This document shows positions 1 through 8,560 of a DNA stretch of 64,000 bases, piece after piece (the stretch's first letter is position 1; each line of letters begins with the position of its first letter). The translations under genes were made by a program, and so were the position numbers. Source of the stretch: Burkholderia pyrrocinia (GTDB taxonomy: Bacteria; Pseudomonadota; Gammaproteobacteria; Burkholderiales; Burkholderiaceae); NCBI RefSeq assembly GCF_001028665.1, contig NZ_CP011503.1, forward strand, positions 2,356,001 to 2,420,000. The letters are read 5' to 3'. Below the pieces are notes generated by a model. It did no database searches, was not told where the DNA came from, and saw only the letters and a list, made by a program, of their open reading frames with translations.

Positions 1-1094
1 AGAATCTCCTGTCGGAGAGTGCCAACCTGCCGCGATCGTATTTTCGCGGCCTGAACTTTCTGTTGAACGAACAACCCGACAAGGCGATCGACGCGTTCAT
101 CGAGGTCGCCAAGCTCGACCCCGAGACGGTCGAACTGCACTTCGCGCTCGGCAACCTGTTCCGCCGTCGCGGCGAAACCGATCGCGCAATCCGCGTGCAC
201 CAGAACCTGCTGAGCCGCACGGACCTGCCGGTCAACGAGCGCGACCACGCGCTGTACGAGCTCGGCCAGGATTTCCTGAAAGCCGGTCTGCTCGATCGCG
301 CCGAGGAGGCGTTCCACAAGCTCGCCGATGGCGACTATGCGCTCGGCGCGCAGCGGGCGCTGCTGACGATCTACGAGATCGAGAAGGACTGGAACAAGTC
401 GATCGATACCGCGAAGCGCATCGGGTCGATGAGCGACAAACCGCTCGGCACCGAAATCGCGCAGTTTCACTGCGAACTCGCACAGGACGCACTGCAGCGC
501 AAGAACGCCGCCGCGGCCGCAGAACAGTTGCGGCTCGCGCTGACCGTGAACCCGCAGAACGTTCGCGCGACGATCCTGTCCGGCGATGCCGCGGAGGCGG
601 AGGGCAACCACGCGGCCGCGATCGAGCACTGGAAGCGCGTCGAGGCGCAGAACCCGGCGTATCTGCCGCTCGTCGCCGACAAGCTGATGAAGGCCTATGT
701 CGCGCTCGGCAAGAACGCCGACGGTGCGACGCTGCTGATGGGTTATGTCGACCGCTATCCGTCGAACGACCTGCTCGACATCGCGTATCAGCACATCGCG
801 GGGTTGCGCGGCCAGGATGCTGCGCACACGCTCGCGCGCACGCAGATGGAGAAGTCGCCGAACCTGTCGGGGATGCTGCACCTGCTCGATGCGCAGATCG
901 CGGCGGCCGACGAACCGCGTCGTAAGGAACTTGAAATGATGCGCGCGCTGATCAAGCAGCGCACCAAGAATCTGCCACGGTATACGTGCCAGAATTGCGG
1001 CTTCCGGGCGCGCAATTTCTACTGGCAGTGCCCGGGCTGTAGCGGCTGGGAAACCTATGCGCCGCGTCGCGTCGAGCCTGCGATGCCGGGTTGA
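1..1094 (+). CDS. lapB: LapB (YciM), LPS assembly protein B, 5' end outside window
   Basis: Tetratricopeptide protein of the inner membrane that controls LPS synthesis by steering FtsH-dependent turnover of LpxC (family knowledge). The reading frame is open from base 3, so the start codon and the N-terminal membrane anchor lie upstream of the window. The visible part is a run of TPR helices (for example LGNLFRRRGETDRAIRVHQ). It ends in a rubredoxin-like knuckle made of two CxxC pairs, at about 987-998 and 1029-1040, which is diagnostic of LapB. A TTG at 63 could be mistaken for the start, but the protein matches the family upstream of it (SYFRGLNFLL). Located next to ugd and the heptose genes, in keeping with an envelope role. 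Confidence 0.93.
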   Translation, partial: NLLSESANLPRSYFRGLNFLLNEQPDKAIDAFIEVAKLDPETVELHFALGNLFRRRGETDRAIRVHQNLLSRTDLPVNERDHALYELGQDFLKAGLLDRAEEAFHKLADGDYALGAQRALLTIYEIEKDWNKSIDTAKRIGSMSDKPLGTEIAQFHCELAQDALQRKNAAAAAEQLRLALTVNPQNVRATILSGDAAEAEGNHAAAIEHWKRVEAQNPAYLPLVADKLMKAYVALGKNADGATLLMGYVDRYPSNDLLDIAYQHIAGLRGQDAAHTLARTQMEKSPNLSGMLHLLDAQIAAADEPRRKELEMMRALIKQRTKNLPRYTCQNCGFRARNFYWQCPGCSGWETYAPRRVEPAMPG

Positions 1095-1121
1095 TCCCGG
1101 CATGCGGGCCCCACGCGCCGT

Positions 1122-1152
1122 GGTTGCCGCCGGGCCTGGCCCGGCGGCCAAG
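1122..1152 (+). terminator. strong GC hairpin between lapB and ugd, no T-tract
   Basis: The arms GCCGCCGGGCC (1126-1136) and GGCCCGGCGGC (1138-1148) are exact complements around one base, so the real loop must open by a few pairs. No run of T follows. It may weaken read-through or stabilise the lapB 3' end rather than act as a full intrinsic terminator. Confidence 0.4.
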
Positions 1153-1184
1153 TTAGTCAATTACCGGGAAGTACCGGAACATCT

Positions 1185-2585
1185 ATGAAAATCACCATCA
1201 TCGGCACCGGCTATGTCGGCCTCGTCACGGGCTCATGCCTCGCGGAGATCGGTCACGACGTCTTCTGCCTCGACGTCGATCCGCGCAAGATCGACATCCT
1301 GAATAACGGCGGCATGCCGATTCACGAACCGGGGCTGCTGGACATCATCGCGCGCAACCGCGCGGCAGGGCGCCTGCGCTTCTCGACCGACATCGAGGCG
1401 AGCGTCGCGCACGGCGAGATCCAGTTCATTGCGGTCGGTACGCCGCCCGACGAGGACGGCTCGGCCGACCTGCAATACGTGCTCGAGGCCGCGCGCAACA
1501 TCGGCCGCCACATGACGGGCTTCAAGGTGATCGTCGACAAGTCGACGGTGCCGGTCGGCACCGCGCAGCGCGTGCGCGGCGTGGTCGACGAGGCGCTTGC
1601 CGCACGCGGGCTCGCGGGCAGCGTCGCGCATCGCTTCTCGGTCGTGTCGAACCCGGAGTTCCTGAAGGAAGGCGCCGCGGTCGAGGACTTCATGCGTCCG
1701 GACCGGATCATCATCGGCGTCGACGACGACGAGCCGGGCACGATCGCGCGCGAGAAGATGAAGAAGCTTTACGCGCCGTTCAACCGCAACCACGAGCGGA
1801 CGATCTACATGGACGTGCGTTCGGCCGAATTCGCGAAATATGCGGCGAATGCGATGCTCGCGACGCGCATCTCGTTCATGAACGAGATGTCGAATCTTGC
1901 CGACAAGGTCGGCGCCGACATCGAGGCCGTGCGCCGCGGGATCGGCTCCGATCCGCGCATCGGCTACCACTTCCTGTACGCGGGCGTCGGCTACGGCGGC
2001 TCATGCTTCCCGAAGGACGTCCAGGCACTGATTCGCACCGCGGGCGAGAACGGCCAGCCGCTGCGCATCCTGGAAGCCGTCGAGGCGGCCAACCATGCGC
2101 AGAAGGACGTGCTGATCGGCAAGATCGAGCAGCGCTTCGGCGCCGACCTGACCGGCCGCGAGTTCGCGGTCTGGGGCCTTGCGTTCAAGCCGAACACCGA
2201 CGACATGCGCGAGGCGCCGAGCCGCCGCTTGATCGCCGCGCTGCTCGAGCGCGGCGCGACCGTGCGCGCGTACGATCCGGTCGCGGTCGACGAGGCGCGG
2301 CGCGTGTTCGCGCTGGATTTCGGCGACGATGCGGCGGCACTCGCACGGCTGCATCTCGTCGATACGCAGGACGTCGCCGTGACGGGTGCGGACGCGCTCG
2401 TGATCGTGACCGAATGGAAGGAATTCCGGAGCCCCGATTTCACGCGCCTGAAGGCCGAACTGAAGGCGCCGGTGATCTTCGACGGGCGCAACCTGTACGA
2501 GCCGGACGCGATGGCCGAACTCGGCATCGACTATTACGCGATCGGCCGGCCGTATGTCGATCCCCAGTCGTCCACCCGTGGTTGA
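1185..2585 (+). CDS. ugd: UDP-glucose 6-dehydrogenase
   Basis: Oxidises UDP-glucose to UDP-glucuronate with two NAD+. In Burkholderia this feeds 4-amino-arabinose addition to LPS and exopolysaccharide synthesis (family knowledge). The 466 residues hold an N-terminal Rossmann motif GTGYVG (residues 7-12), the substrate-loop motif PEFLKEG, the central helix FAKYAANAM, and the active-site motif [10 protein letters not shown] with catalytic Cys274. The C-terminal UDP-binding domain contains [13 protein letters not shown]. Length is normal for the bacterial UGD family. ATG at 1185 begins directly with the beta strand of the nucleotide fold. It is followed closely by hldA and hldD in the same direction, a likely LPS-precursor operon. 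From memory, the B. cenocepacia J2315 equivalent is BCAL2946. Confidence 0.96.
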   Translation: MKITIIGTGYVGLVTGSCLAEIGHDVFCLDVDPRKIDILNNGGMPIHEPGLLDIIARNRAAGRLRFSTDIEASVAHGEIQFIAVGTPPDEDGSADLQYVLEAARNIGRHMTGFKVIVDKSTVPVGTAQRVRGVVDEALAARGLAGSVAHRFSVVSNPEFLKEGAAVEDFMRPDRIIIGVDDDEPGTIAREKMKKLYAPFNRNHERTIYMDVRSAEFAKYAANAMLATRISFMNEMSNLADKVGADIEAVRRGIGSDPRIGYHFLYAGVGYGGSCFPKDVQALIRTAGENGQPLRILEAVEAANHAQKDVLIGKIEQRFGADLTGREFAVWGLAFKPNTDDMREAPSRRLIAALLERGATVRAYDPVAVDEARRVFALDFGDDAAALARLHLVDTQDVAVTGADALVIVTEWKEFRSPDFTRLKAELKAPVIFDGRNLYEPDAMAELGIDYYAIGRPYVDPQSSTRG

Positions 2586-2592
2586 CCGTACG

Positions 2593-3543
2593 ATGAATAC
2601 TCCCCGCGAAGTCGTTCAGGTGCCGCGCGAGCAGCTCGCACGTTCGCGCGTGCTCGTCGTCGGCGACGTGATGCTCGACCGTTACTGGTTCGGCAACGTC
2701 GATCGCATTTCGCCGGAAGCACCGGTGCCGGTCGTCCACGTGCAGCGTCAGGAAGAGCGGCTCGGCGGCGCGGCCAACGTCGCGCGCAATGCCGTGACGC
2801 TCGGCGGCCAGGCCGGGCTGCTGTGCGTCGTCGGTTGCGACGAACCCGGCGAGCGGATCGTCGAGCTGCTCGGCAGCAGCGGCGTGACGCCGCATCTCGA
2901 GCGCGACCCGGCGCTGCCGACCACGATCAAGCTGCGCGTGCTCGCGCGCCAGCAGCAACTGCTGCGTGTCGATTTCGAGGCAATGCCGACGCACGAGGTG
3001 CTGCTCGCGGGGCTCGCGCGCTTCGACGCGCTGCTGCCGCAGCACGACGTCGTGCTGATGTCGGATTACGCGAAAGGCGGCCTGACGCATGTCACGACGA
3101 TGATCGAGAAGGCGCGTGCGGCCGGCAAGTCCGTCCTCGTCGACCCGAAGGGCGACGACTGGGCGCGCTACCGCGGCGCATCGCTGATCACGCCGAATCG
3201 CGCGGAGTTGCGCGAAGTGGTCGGGCAGTGGAAATCGGAGGACGATCTGCGCGCGCGTGTCGCGAAGCTGCGTGCGGAACTCGACATCGACGCGCTGCTG
3301 CTCACGCGCTCGGAAGAGGGCATGACGCTCTTTTCCTCTACCGGCGAACTGCACGCACCGGCGCTCGCGCGCGAGGTGTTCGACGTGTCGGGCGCGGGCG
3401 ATACCGTGATCGCGACGGTCGCGACGATGCTCGGCGCAGGCGTGCCGCTCGTCGACGCGGTCGTGCTCGCGAATCGCGCGGCAGGCATCGTGGTCGGCAA
3501 GCTCGGCACGGCCACGGTGGACTACGACGAACTGTTTCACTGA
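2593..3543 (+). CDS. hldA: D-glycero-beta-D-manno-heptose-7-phosphate kinase (monofunctional)
   Basis: Phosphorylates heptose 7-phosphate at C1 in ADP-heptose synthesis for the LPS inner core. The 316 residues are a PfkB/ribokinase fold: N-terminal substrate motif VVGDVMLDRYW, glycine-rich RLGGAANVARN, and the C-terminal anion hole and base GAGDT (residues 267-271, catalytic Asp270). In E. coli the bifunctional HldE also carries an adenylyltransferase domain of about 160 residues. That is missing here, so a separate hldC must lie elsewhere. ATG 2593 starts just after the ugd stop. An in-frame ATG at 2554 would overlap ugd by 32 bases and adds only a poorly conserved stretch. Confidence 0.93.
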   Translation: MNTPREVVQVPREQLARSRVLVVGDVMLDRYWFGNVDRISPEAPVPVVHVQRQEERLGGAANVARNAVTLGGQAGLLCVVGCDEPGERIVELLGSSGVTPHLERDPALPTTIKLRVLARQQQLLRVDFEAMPTHEVLLAGLARFDALLPQHDVVLMSDYAKGGLTHVTTMIEKARAAGKSVLVDPKGDDWARYRGASLITPNRAELREVVGQWKSEDDLRARVAKLRAELDIDALLLTRSEEGMTLFSSTGELHAPALAREVFDVSGAGDTVIATVATMLGAGVPLVDAVVLANRAAGIVVGKLGTATVDYDELFH

Positions 3544-3606
3544 GCGCATTCGGCGGCGCGACGAGCGCGTCGCACGAGTGGCTCGCACTTTTCAGGCAGG
3601 ACGATC

Positions 3607-4599
3607 ATGACCCTCATCGTCACCGGCGCAGCCGGTTTTATCGGCGCGAACATCGTCAAGGCGCTCAACGAGCGTGGCGAGACGCGCATCATCGCGGTCG
3701 ACAACCTGACGCGCGCCGACAAGTTCCGCAATCTCGTCGATTGCGAGATCGACGACTATCTCGACAAGACGGAATTCGTCGAACGCTTCGCGCGCGGCGA
3801 TTTCGGCAAGGTGCGCGCGGTGTTCCACGAAGGCGCCTGTTCGGACACGATGGAAACCGACGGCCGCTACATGATGGACAACAACTTCCGCTACAGCCGC
3901 GCGGTGCTCGACGCCTGCCTCGCACAGGGCGCGCAGTTCCTGTACGCATCGTCGGCCGCGATCTACGGCGGCTCGACGCGTTTCGTCGAGGAGCGCGACG
4001 TCGAGGCGCCGTTGAACGTGTACGGCTATTCGAAGTTCCTGTTCGACCAGGTGATCCGTCGCGTGCTGCCGACCGCGAAGAGCCAGATCGCCGGCTTCCG
4101 CTATTTCAACGTGTACGGCGCGCGCGAGACGCACAAGGGGCGCATGGCGTCGGTTGCGTTCCACAACTTCAACCAGTTCCGCGCGGAAGGCAAGGTGAAG
4201 CTGTTCGGCGAGTACAACGGCTATGCACCGGGCGAGCAGACGCGTGACTTCGTGTCGGTCGAGGACGTCGCGAAGGTGAACCTGTTCTTCTTCGATCATC
4301 CGGAGAAGTCGGGCATCTTCAACCTCGGCACGGGGCGTGCGCAGCCGTTCAACGACATCGCGTCGACGGTCGTGAACACGCTGCGCGCGCTCGACAACCT
4401 GCCGCCGCTGACGCTCGCGCAGCAGGTCGAGCAGGGACTGATCGAATACGTGGCGTTCCCCGATGCATTGCGCGGCAAGTACCAGTGCTTCACGCAGGCC
4501 GACCAGACGAAACTGCGCGCGGCCGGCTACGACGCGCCGTTCCTGACCGTGCAGGAAGGCGTCGACCGCTACGTGCGTTGGCTGTCCGGCCAGGTTTAA
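3607..4599 (+). CDS. hldD: ADP-L-glycero-D-manno-heptose 6-epimerase
   Basis: Epimerises ADP-D,D-heptose to ADP-L,D-heptose, the last step before LPS inner-core transfer. An SDR-type NADP enzyme of 330 residues, near the E. coli length. It has the dinucleotide motif [11 protein letters not shown] at the N-terminus, the substrate motif [10 protein letters not shown], and the catalytic YGYSK pair Tyr139 and Lys143. The conserved RYFNVYG follows. It lies 63 bases after hldA and completes ugd-hldA-hldD. The gap contains an AGGACG ribosome site close to the ATG. Loss of this step in enteric bacteria gives deep-rough LPS. Confidence 0.96.
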   Translation: MTLIVTGAAGFIGANIVKALNERGETRIIAVDNLTRADKFRNLVDCEIDDYLDKTEFVERFARGDFGKVRAVFHEGACSDTMETDGRYMMDNNFRYSRAVLDACLAQGAQFLYASSAAIYGGSTRFVEERDVEAPLNVYGYSKFLFDQVIRRVLPTAKSQIAGFRYFNVYGARETHKGRMASVAFHNFNQFRAEGKVKLFGEYNGYAPGEQTRDFVSVEDVAKVNLFFFDHPEKSGIFNLGTGRAQPFNDIASTVVNTLRALDNLPPLTLAQQVEQGLIEYVAFPDALRGKYQCFTQADQTKLRAAGYDAPFLTVQEGVDRYVRWLSGQV

Positions 4600-4632
4600 A
4601 CGGAAGCGTTGCATCGATAGACTGGGTCTCAC

Positions 4633-4656
4633 GGTCGGCAGCCGCCGGCCGTTTTC
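4633..4656 (+). terminator. possible weak terminator after hldD
   Basis: The arms GGTCGGC (4633-4639) and GCCGGCC (4644-4650) form a 7-bp stem with one G-U pair and an AGCC loop, followed by GTTTTC. It lies between hldD and the HhH protein. The stem is short and the T-run is only four, so termination may be partial. Confidence 0.45.
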
Positions 4657-4672
4657 ATCGGAGATCCAGCAC

Positions 4673-5035
4673 ATGATCAGAAAATGGTTTGCCGCAGCGG
4701 TCATGCTCGGCGCAGTCGCGTCGGCCTGGGCGGCCGTCGACGTCAACACCGCGAACGAGGATGCACTCGTCGGCATCAAGGGCATCGGCCCGGCGCGTGC
4801 AAAAGCGATTCTCGACGAACGCGGCGCGCGTGGCCCGTTCAGGAGTGCGGAAGATCTCGCGTCACGCGTGAAAGGCATGGGCGGCCATACCGTCGAGCGA
4901 CTTCAGCAGGAAGGGCTGACGATAGGCGCGGCCGGCTCAGGCGCGGCCGGCTCAGGCACCGCGGCCGCACCAGTCGCGGGCAAGCCGGCGGCCGCAAAGC
5001 CTGCCGCTGCACCTGCCCGCACCGCGCAGAAGTAA
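4673..5035 (+). CDS. exported ComEA-like helix-hairpin-helix protein
   Basis: A 120-residue protein with a signal peptide (residues 1-20, cleavage after SAWA). A single helix-hairpin-helix pair follows (VDVNTANEDALVGIKGIGPARAKAIL, then GPFRSAEDLASRVKGMG). The fold matches the DNA-binding domain of ComEA, the periplasmic DNA receptor of natural transformation. The tail is alanine/proline-rich with AGSG repeats and looks disordered. ComEA-like orphans are common in beta-proteobacteria, and not all have a shown role in competence. Ends at an excellent terminator. Domain assignment is firm; a function in DNA uptake is inference. Confidence 0.85.
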   Translation: MIRKWFAAAVMLGAVASAWAAVDVNTANEDALVGIKGIGPARAKAILDERGARGPFRSAEDLASRVKGMGGHTVERLQQEGLTIGAAGSGAAGSGTAAAPVAGKPAAAKPAAAPARTAQK

Positions 5036-5090
5036 CGCGCCGCGCGCGACAGACAAAGGGCTCCTTCAGTCGCCGTCATTGCGACGGCTT

Positions 5091-5114
5091 CCCGCGGCAT
5101 GCCGCGGGTTTTTT
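5091..5114 (+). terminator. intrinsic terminator after the ComEA-like gene
   Basis: The 18-bp perfect palindrome CCCGCGGCATGCCGCGGG is followed by six T. It ends the transcript coming from the HhH gene and lies ahead of the cysM promoter. Confidence 0.88.
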
Positions 5115-5207
5115 GCGTGCGCACCGCGTGCGCGGCGATCGTGAATCGCGCGGCATGCGTATTCCATCGTCGCAAAGGGGTTGCCGGCGCGAGCGGCGGT
5201 GCTGGTT

Positions 5208-5213
5208 TACAAT
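5208..5213 (+). promoter_or_regulatory. putative -10 of the cysM promoter
   Basis: TACAAT sits 37 bases before the cysM ATG and downstream of a terminator, so a new promoter is needed here. No good -35 is visible at 17 bp; TTGCCG at 5181 is 21 bp away. The start region also has the repeat ATCGATCGATTGATCG. Tentative. Confidence 0.35.
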
Positions 5214-5249
5214 CGATCGATTGATCGGCCTCGTACTCACGGTATCTCC

Positions 5250-6152
5250 ATGGCTTACAAAACTATCGAAGACACGATCGGCAATACGCCGCTCGTGCAA
5301 CTGGTCCGCTTGCCGGACGACGAGATTCGCGCACGCAACAACGTGGTGCTCGCGAAGCTCGAAGGCAATAACCCGGCCGGTTCCGTGAAGGATCGCCCGG
5401 CGCTGTCGATGATCGGCAAGGCCGAGGCGCGCGGGCGCATCAAGCCGGGCGACACGCTGATCGAGGCGACGAGCGGCAACACGGGCATCGCGCTCGCGAT
5501 GGCAGCGGCGATCCGCGGCTACAAGATGGTGCTGATCATGCCGGAGGACCTGTCGGTCGAGCGCCGCCAGAGCATGGCGGCCTATGGCGCCGAGATCATC
5601 CTCACGCCGGTGAAGGGCGGGATGGAGCTGGCGCGCGACCTCGCGGAACAGATGCAACGCGAGGGCAAGGGCGTGATCCTCGATCAGTTCGCCAACCCCG
5701 ACAACCCGGTCGCGCACTACGAAGCGACCGGCCCGGAGATCTGGCGCGACACCGACGGGCGCGTGACGCACTTCGTGTCGGCGATGGGCACGACCGGCAC
5801 GATCATGGGCGTATCGCGGTATCTGAAGGAACAGAATCCCGCGATCGAGATCGTCGGTGCGCAGCCGGAAGACGGTTCGCGCATTCCGGGCATCCGCAAG
5901 TGGCCGGAAGCCTATCTGCCGACGATCTTCGATCGCAGCCGCGTCGACCGCGTCGAAAACGTGAGCCAGGCCGCCTCCGAAACGATGGCGCGCCGGCTGG
6001 CGGCTGTCGAAGGCATCTTCGCCGGCATTTCGTCGGGCGGCGCATGCGAAGTCGCGATGCGTATCGCGCGTCAGGTCGAGAATGCGACGATCGTGTTCAT
6101 CATCTGCGATCGCGGCGACCGCTATCTGTCCACGGGCGTGTTCCCGGCCTGA
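5250..6152 (+). CDS. cysM: cysteine synthase B
   Basis: PLP enzyme that makes L-cysteine from O-acetylserine and sulfide or thiosulfate. The 300 residues carry the PLP lysine in NPAGSVKDRPA (Lys47), the phosphate/acetate loop TSGNTG, the GTTGTIMG PLP-phosphate loop and the C-terminal GISSGGA. CysM is favoured over CysK because of the TIEDTIGNTPLV start, the overall length and the CysM-type ending (IVFIICDRGDRYLSTGVF). ATG 5250 gives the family N-terminus MAYKTIEDTIGNTPL; the frame is open further upstream without good coding character. Flanked by its own promoter region and a bidirectional terminator, so probably monocistronic. Confidence 0.95.
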   Translation: MAYKTIEDTIGNTPLVQLVRLPDDEIRARNNVVLAKLEGNNPAGSVKDRPALSMIGKAEARGRIKPGDTLIEATSGNTGIALAMAAAIRGYKMVLIMPEDLSVERRQSMAAYGAEIILTPVKGGMELARDLAEQMQREGKGVILDQFANPDNPVAHYEATGPEIWRDTDGRVTHFVSAMGTTGTIMGVSRYLKEQNPAIEIVGAQPEDGSRIPGIRKWPEAYLPTIFDRSRVDRVENVSQAASETMARRLAAVEGIFAGISSGGACEVAMRIARQVENATIVFIICDRGDRYLSTGVFPA

Positions 6153-6169
6153 GCCCGGCCCGCACACGA

Positions 6170-6200
6170 TAAAAAAACGCCGCAATTGCGGCGTTTTTTG
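6170..6200. terminator. bidirectional terminator between cysM and mltB
   Basis: The perfect palindrome ACGCCGCAATTGCGGCGT (6177-6194) has seven A on the left and six T on the right. It therefore serves the convergent cysM (+) and mltB (-). Confidence 0.92.
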
Positions 6201-6218
6201 TTTGGGCGGGTGCGTTGC

Positions 6219-7436
6219 TTACTGCGCTTGCTCGTCCGCGTTGGCCGGTTTCAGCGCGCCGTTCGCTTCCATCTGCGCCTTCACGGCCTCGCCGAGCTGA
6301 TACACGGTGAGTGCGTAGAAGAAGCTGCGGTTGTAGCGCGTCAGCACGTAGAAATTTTTGAGACCGAGCATGTATTCGGTCGCGCGCCCCGGCGACGGCA
6401 GGTCGACCACGGTCACCGGCGTGCCGGCTTCGGTGGTGATGTTGACCGCCGGTTCGTTCAGCGTCATGCCCGCGCGCATCAGTTGCGACAGCGCCCAGTG
6501 CGGTTCGGGCTGGCCGTCGGCGGCGGCCTGTGCGATTCCCAGGCTGCCCGTATCGGGCGTGATCTGCCAGACCACCGGGCGGTCGGTTTCCCAGCCGTGC
6601 TGCTTCAGGTAGTTCGCGACGCTGCCGATCGCGTCGACAGGACTGCTGCGCAGATCGACGTGGCCCGTGCCGTCGAAGTCGACCGCATATTCGCGAATGC
6701 TGCTCGGCAGGAACTGCGGAATCCCGATCGCGCCCGTGTACGAGCCGAGCACGGTGGTCGGGTCGAGCTGGTTGTCGCGGGTCCAGACCAGGAAATCCTC
6801 GAGGTTCTTGCGGAACGTTGCCTGGCGGCTGTCGCGATTCGGTGTTTCCGGATAGTCGAACGTGAGCGTCGTCAGCGCGTCGAGCACGCGGAAATTGCCC
6901 ATGTAGCGGCCATAGATCGTCTCGACGCCGATGATGCCGACGATCACCTCGGGCGGCACGCCGAATTCCTCGGATGCGCGCTGCAGTGTCGCCTGGTTGG
7001 CCTTCCAGAACTTCACGCCCGCGTTGATGCGGATCGGCTCGATGAAGCGCGAGCGATAGACGCGCCAGTTCTTGACCGTCGGCGACGCGGCGGGCTTCAC
7101 GAGCTTGACCGCCGTCGCCGAATAGCTGGTGCGCGAAAACAGCGCATGCAGGCTCGCGGAGTCGAAGCCGTTGCGGCTCACCATCTCGTCGATGAACGCA
7201 TCGACCTTCGCGTTGTTCGCGTAACGCTGGGGAACGATTTCCTCTTCGAAGGCCTGGCCTTGCGGCGCCGGCTGCTGGGGCTGGGCCTGTGCGACGCGCG
7301 TGCCGGCGGGCTTCGCAGGCTGCGTCTGCGCGCCTGCAGGCGCGGCGCCGAGGGCTGCGGCGACGGCGGCGACGACGAGCGGAGCGCGAACACGGAGCAG
7401 CGCGGAGAGAAGGGCGGCAGGCTTGCTGGAATTCAT
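6219..7436 (-). CDS. mltB: lytic murein transglycosylase B
   Basis: Cleaves the MurNAc-GlcNAc bond of peptidoglycan to give 1,6-anhydro ends. The 405 residues begin with a signal peptide (hydrophobic core ending AAPAGAQ, about residue 37), and a Gln/Pro/Ala-rich linker follows. The catalytic SLT_2-type domain has the motif GIIGVETIYGR, with Glu172 as the likely acid. Later landmarks are YTGAIGIPQFLPSS and the C-terminal NFYVLTRYNRS. No lipobox cysteine is present, so it is probably soluble periplasmic or anchored by an uncleaved signal, unlike E. coli MltB lipoprotein. ATG 7436 gives a normal signal peptide; 49 in-frame upstream codons lack coding character. Confidence 0.93.
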   Translation of the reverse strand: MNSSKPAALLSALLRVRAPLVVAAVAAALGAAPAGAQTQPAKPAGTRVAQAQPQQPAPQGQAFEEEIVPQRYANNAKVDAFIDEMVSRNGFDSASLHALFSRTSYSATAVKLVKPAASPTVKNWRVYRSRFIEPIRINAGVKFWKANQATLQRASEEFGVPPEVIVGIIGVETIYGRYMGNFRVLDALTTLTFDYPETPNRDSRQATFRKNLEDFLVWTRDNQLDPTTVLGSYTGAIGIPQFLPSSIREYAVDFDGTGHVDLRSSPVDAIGSVANYLKQHGWETDRPVVWQITPDTGSLGIAQAAADGQPEPHWALSQLMRAGMTLNEPAVNITTEAGTPVTVVDLPSPGRATEYMLGLKNFYVLTRYNRSFFYALTVYQLGEAVKAQMEANGALKPANADEQAQ

Positions 7437-7605
7437 GTCGAAGCGGGCGGACAGGGCGATTGGGTTCGGCGCAGTATACCCGACGCATCCTACGCGCCGG
7501 GGCGATGCGGGCCCCCATTGTGGTAAGTTAGCGGCGAATTCGCGGCAGACGATGGACATCATTGATGGAGACCTGTGGCGCACCGCGCGCTGCGGATGAC
7601 AGCTT

Positions 7606-8529
7606 ATGGCAACCGCTTTCTATACGCACCCCGACTGCATGCTGCACGAGATGGGGGAATGGCATCCGGAATGCCCGGCCCGATTGTCGGCGATCCAGGA
7701 TCAACTGATCGCGAGCCGCATCGACGACCTGATCGTGCACGAAACCGCGCCGTTCGCGAGCGAGGTGGCGCTGGGCCGTGTGCATACGCAGGCGCACATC
7801 GACTACATCCGGAGCATGACGCCGGTCGACGGCTACGTCGAGATCGATCCCGATACGCTGATGAACCGCGATACGTGGCGCGCGGCGCTGCGCGCGGCCG
7901 GTGCCGCGATCGCGGCGACCGACGCGGTGATCGAAGGCCGCTACGCGAATGCGTTCTGCGGCGTCCGGCCGCCCGGCCACCACGCGGAGCCTGCGCGCGC
8001 GATGGGTTTCTGCTTCTTCAACAACGTCGCGATCGCCGCGCGGCATGCGCTCGACGTACACGGTCTCGAGCGTGTCGCGATCATCGATTTCGACGTGCAC
8101 CACGGCAACGGCACCGAGGCTGCGTTCGCCAACGACGAGCGGGTGCTGATGTGCAGTTTCTTCCAGCATCCGCTGTACCCGTTCTCGGGCGTCGATCACC
8201 AGGCGCCGAACATGGTCAACCTGCCGATGCCCGCGCGCAGCAACGGGATGGCGATCCGCGAAGCCGTCGACATGTTCTGGCTGCCGCGTCTCGACGCGTT
8301 CAAGCCGCAGATGCTGTTCGTGTCGGCCGGCTTCGATGCGCATCGCGAGGACGACATCGGCAATCTCGGCCTCGTCGAGGCCGACTTCGAATGGCTGACC
8401 GCGCAGATCGTCGACGTCGCGCGTCGTCATGCGCAGGGCCGCATCGTGAGCTGTCTCGAAGGCGGCTACAACCTGTCCGCGCTCGGGCGCAGCGTCGTCG
8501 CGCACCTGCGCGTGCTCGCCGGCATCTGA
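7606..8529 (+). CDS. histone-deacetylase-family (class II-like) deacetylase
   Basis: Zinc hydrolase of the arginase/deacetylase fold, 307 residues. All active-site elements are visible: PPGHHAEP with the His pair 125/126, DFDVHHGNGT with zinc ligands Asp163 and His165, SAGFDAH with the third ligand Asp244, and a late EGGYNL tyrosine loop. Bacterial relatives act on acetylpolyamines, acetylated enzymes or small acetylamides; the substrate cannot be read from sequence. The start MATAFYTHPDCMLHEMG matches the family N-terminus. The next gene is on the opposite strand, and mltB upstream is divergent, so the gene stands alone. Not recognisable as AcuC, since no acuAB neighbours are present. Confidence 0.88.
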   Translation: MATAFYTHPDCMLHEMGEWHPECPARLSAIQDQLIASRIDDLIVHETAPFASEVALGRVHTQAHIDYIRSMTPVDGYVEIDPDTLMNRDTWRAALRAAGAAIAATDAVIEGRYANAFCGVRPPGHHAEPARAMGFCFFNNVAIAARHALDVHGLERVAIIDFDVHHGNGTEAAFANDERVLMCSFFQHPLYPFSGVDHQAPNMVNLPMPARSNGMAIREAVDMFWLPRLDAFKPQMLFVSAGFDAHREDDIGNLGLVEADFEWLTAQIVDVARRHAQGRIVSCLEGGYNLSALGRSVVAHLRVLAGI

Positions 8530-8560
8530 CCGTCCGGTCGCCGCCGGCATGTGCGCTTGA

